Source of the DNA: Rhodocyclaceae bacterium
GTDB taxonomy: Bacteria; Pseudomonadota; Gammaproteobacteria; Burkholderiales; Rhodocyclaceae
NCBI GenBank assembly: GCA_018261935.1
Contig: JAGTRP010000028.1
Location: 1 to 43,797, forward strand
DNA: 43,797 bases
Direction: 5' to 3'
Part shown: in pieces, positions 42,631 through 43,797 of the stretch
Position numbering within the stretch: the first letter of the stretch is position 1
Layout of the letters: every line of letters begins with the position of its first letter
Notes under the pieces: generated by a model
What the model saw: the letters and a program-made list of their open reading frames with translations, nothing else
What the model was told of the DNA's origin: nothing
Databases searched by the model: none
Program-made: the position numbers and the translations under genes

Positions 42631-43797
42631 ATGATTCCCACAGCATTTAATCCGGCGCAAACCTCCGAGATCGATTTCTCCAGCAAGACCTTCCTCATCG
42701 TCGATGATTTCCAGGGGATGCGCACGGTGATCCGCGACGTCCTGCGCAATTGCGGCGCCAACAGCAAGCTCATCGAAACCGCCGCCAACGGCAAGGATGC
42801 TGTGCGCCTACTGGGGGCCCAGCCCTTCGACGTGGTGCTGTGCGACTTCAACCTCGGACCCGGGCAGAATGGCCAGCAGGTGCTGGAGGAGGCCAAGGTC
42901 AAGCAGCTGATCGGTCCGGCCTGCGCCTGGGTGATGATCACCGCCGAGAAGACCACCGAGGCGGTGACCGGCGCCGCCGAGTACCAGCCCGACGCCTATC
43001 TCCTGAAGCCCATCACCGAGGCCACCCTGCGCAATCGCCTGGCCAAGATCTGGGCGCGCAAGGCCATGTTCGCCGACATCGACCGGGCCATCCGGAGCGG
43101 CGACTACGCCAAGGCCATCCGCCTGTGCGACGAGCGTATCCGCACGGACAAGGCCAATGGGCCGGAACTGGCGCGGACGAAGGCCGACCTGCTGGTCAAA
43201 TCAGGAAATCTCCAGCAGGCCCGCCAGGTGTTCGAGGCGGTACTGGCCGAGCGCGACTTCCCCTGGGCCAAGGCCGGCCTGGCCAAGGTCCTGGTCCAGA
43301 ATGGCGAACTGGAGCCGGCCAAATCGCTCCTCCAGGAGACCATTCACGATTCGCCCTACTACCTGGAAGCCCACGATCTCCTCGCCCACACCTTCCAGGC
43401 CCTCGGCGAACTGGATGCGGCGGCCCAATCGCTGGAACACGCAACCAAGCTGTCGCCGAACTCGGTGGCGCGTCAGAAGACCCTGGGCGACGTTTCGCTG
43501 AAACTGGGCCGTCTCGACCATGCGGAACGCGCCTTCCGCAAAAGCGTGACCCTCGGAGAGCACTCGGTCCTGAAGGCCCCCGACGCCTTCTTCGGGTTGG
43601 CGAAGACGTGCAGCGCCAAGGACAACCCGATGGAAGCGCTCAAGGTCCTCGGCGAGCTCAACAAGACCTTTACCGATGACCAGACCCGGCTGAAATCAAT
43701 GGCGATCGAAGGGATCGTTCATCACAAGACCGGCAATTTCAAGAAGGCGGTCGAGCTCGCCGCGGCCGTCGAGCGGGAAGTGGCCGCCGGCGGCGCC
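42631..43797 (+). CDS. Response regulator with TPR repeats (runs off right edge)
   Basis: The frame is open from ATG 42631 to the window end, giving 389 residues. A receiver domain occupies the first 135 residues (acidic pair D25-D26, phosphoacceptor Asp72 in V-V-L-C-D-F-N-L-G, Lys in Y-L-L-K-P-I). Several TPR hairpins follow from about residue 150 (for example A-K-A-I-R-L-C-D-E-R, L-A-K-V-L-V-Q-N-G-E-L, L-G-D-V-S-L-K-L-G-R-L). There is no DNA-binding domain in view, so output is probably by protein contact. The kinase 35 bp upstream is the likely partner. The C-terminus is missing and may carry a further domain. Confidence 0.9.
   Translation, partial: MIPTAFNPAQTSEIDFSSKTFLIVDDFQGMRTVIRDVLRNCGANSKLIETAANGKDAVRLLGAQPFDVVLCDFNLGPGQNGQQVLEEAKVKQLIGPACAWVMITAEKTTEAVTGAAEYQPDAYLLKPITEATLRNRLAKIWARKAMFADIDRAIRSGDYAKAIRLCDERIRTDKANGPELARTKADLLVKSGNLQQARQVFEAVLAERDFPWAKAGLAKVLVQNGELEPAKSLLQETIHDSPYYLEAHDLLAHTFQALGELDAAAQSLEHATKLSPNSVARQKTLGDVSLKLGRLDHAERAFRKSVTLGEHSVLKAPDAFFGLAKTCSAKDNPMEALKVLGELNKTFTDDQTRLKSMAIEGIVHHKTGNFKKAVELAAAVEREVAAGGA

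Overview
This is a 43.8 kb GC-rich chromosomal window. Gene content and protein sequence (YheS, TrmA, E. coli-type YcaO, DUF2058, an OxyR-like ahpC promoter, a REC-TPR regulator) point to a betaproteobacterium, most likely of the Rhodocyclales; that lineage call is inference. About 90% is coding. I see no tRNA, rRNA, CRISPR array, integrase or intact insertion sequence.

Layout. 1-4 kb: the N-terminal 600 residues of a three-PAS sensor kinase leaving the left edge, then divergent yheS (ABC-F ATPase) overlapping a YkgJ-type cysteine-cluster protein. 4-8.6 kb: a 716-residue protein joining a gluzincin-like HExxH domain, a TPR-like stretch and an ATP-grasp ligase domain, followed 30 bp later by a SerC-family aminotransferase and then an old-yellow-enzyme reductase. 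8.7-12.7 kb: a MASE3-PAS-GGDEF-EAL protein whose EAL half has lost catalytic residues, convergent with a lower-GC 496-residue protein carrying an N-terminal leader like those of contractile-injection-system cargo. 12.8-18 kb: a two-component pair (sensor kinase and NtrC-type regulator) and a SulP transporter. This block is flanked by the 3' end of trmA on one side and a diverged 26-codon copy of the same 3' end on the other, which suggests an inserted or exchanged segment.

18-23.3 kb: trmA and ycaO on the minus strand, divergent from ahpC-ahpF, with a near-consensus OxyR operator and promoter between ycaO and ahpC. 23.3-27.4 kb: a compact arsenic operon, arsR-arsC-arsD-arsA-acr3, with overlapping genes and an apparently leaderless arsR start inside an inverted repeat. 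27.4-30 kb: an IS3-family transposase remnant and a lower-GC GDSL autotransporter esterase, probably acquired. 30-36.7 kb: DUF2058 protein, an unrecognised membrane-anchored protein, a small orphan protein behind a clear intrinsic terminator, an amidase-signature hydrolase, a CorA channel and a CPA1 Na+/H+ antiporter.

36.9-41.7 kb: a small carrier-protein pathway made of an Sfp-type phosphopantetheinyl transferase, an acyl-CoA dehydrogenase-family enzyme and an NRPS-like protein whose adenylation domain is interrupted by a FkbM methyltransferase and ends in a carrier domain. 41.9 kb to the right edge: a small soluble histidine kinase and a REC-TPR response regulator that leaves the window.

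The best candidates for undescribed biology are the metallopeptidase/ATP-grasp + aminotransferase pair, the orphan injection-system-like effector, the trmA-flanked signalling/transport block and the interrupted A-FkbM-T synthetase operon.
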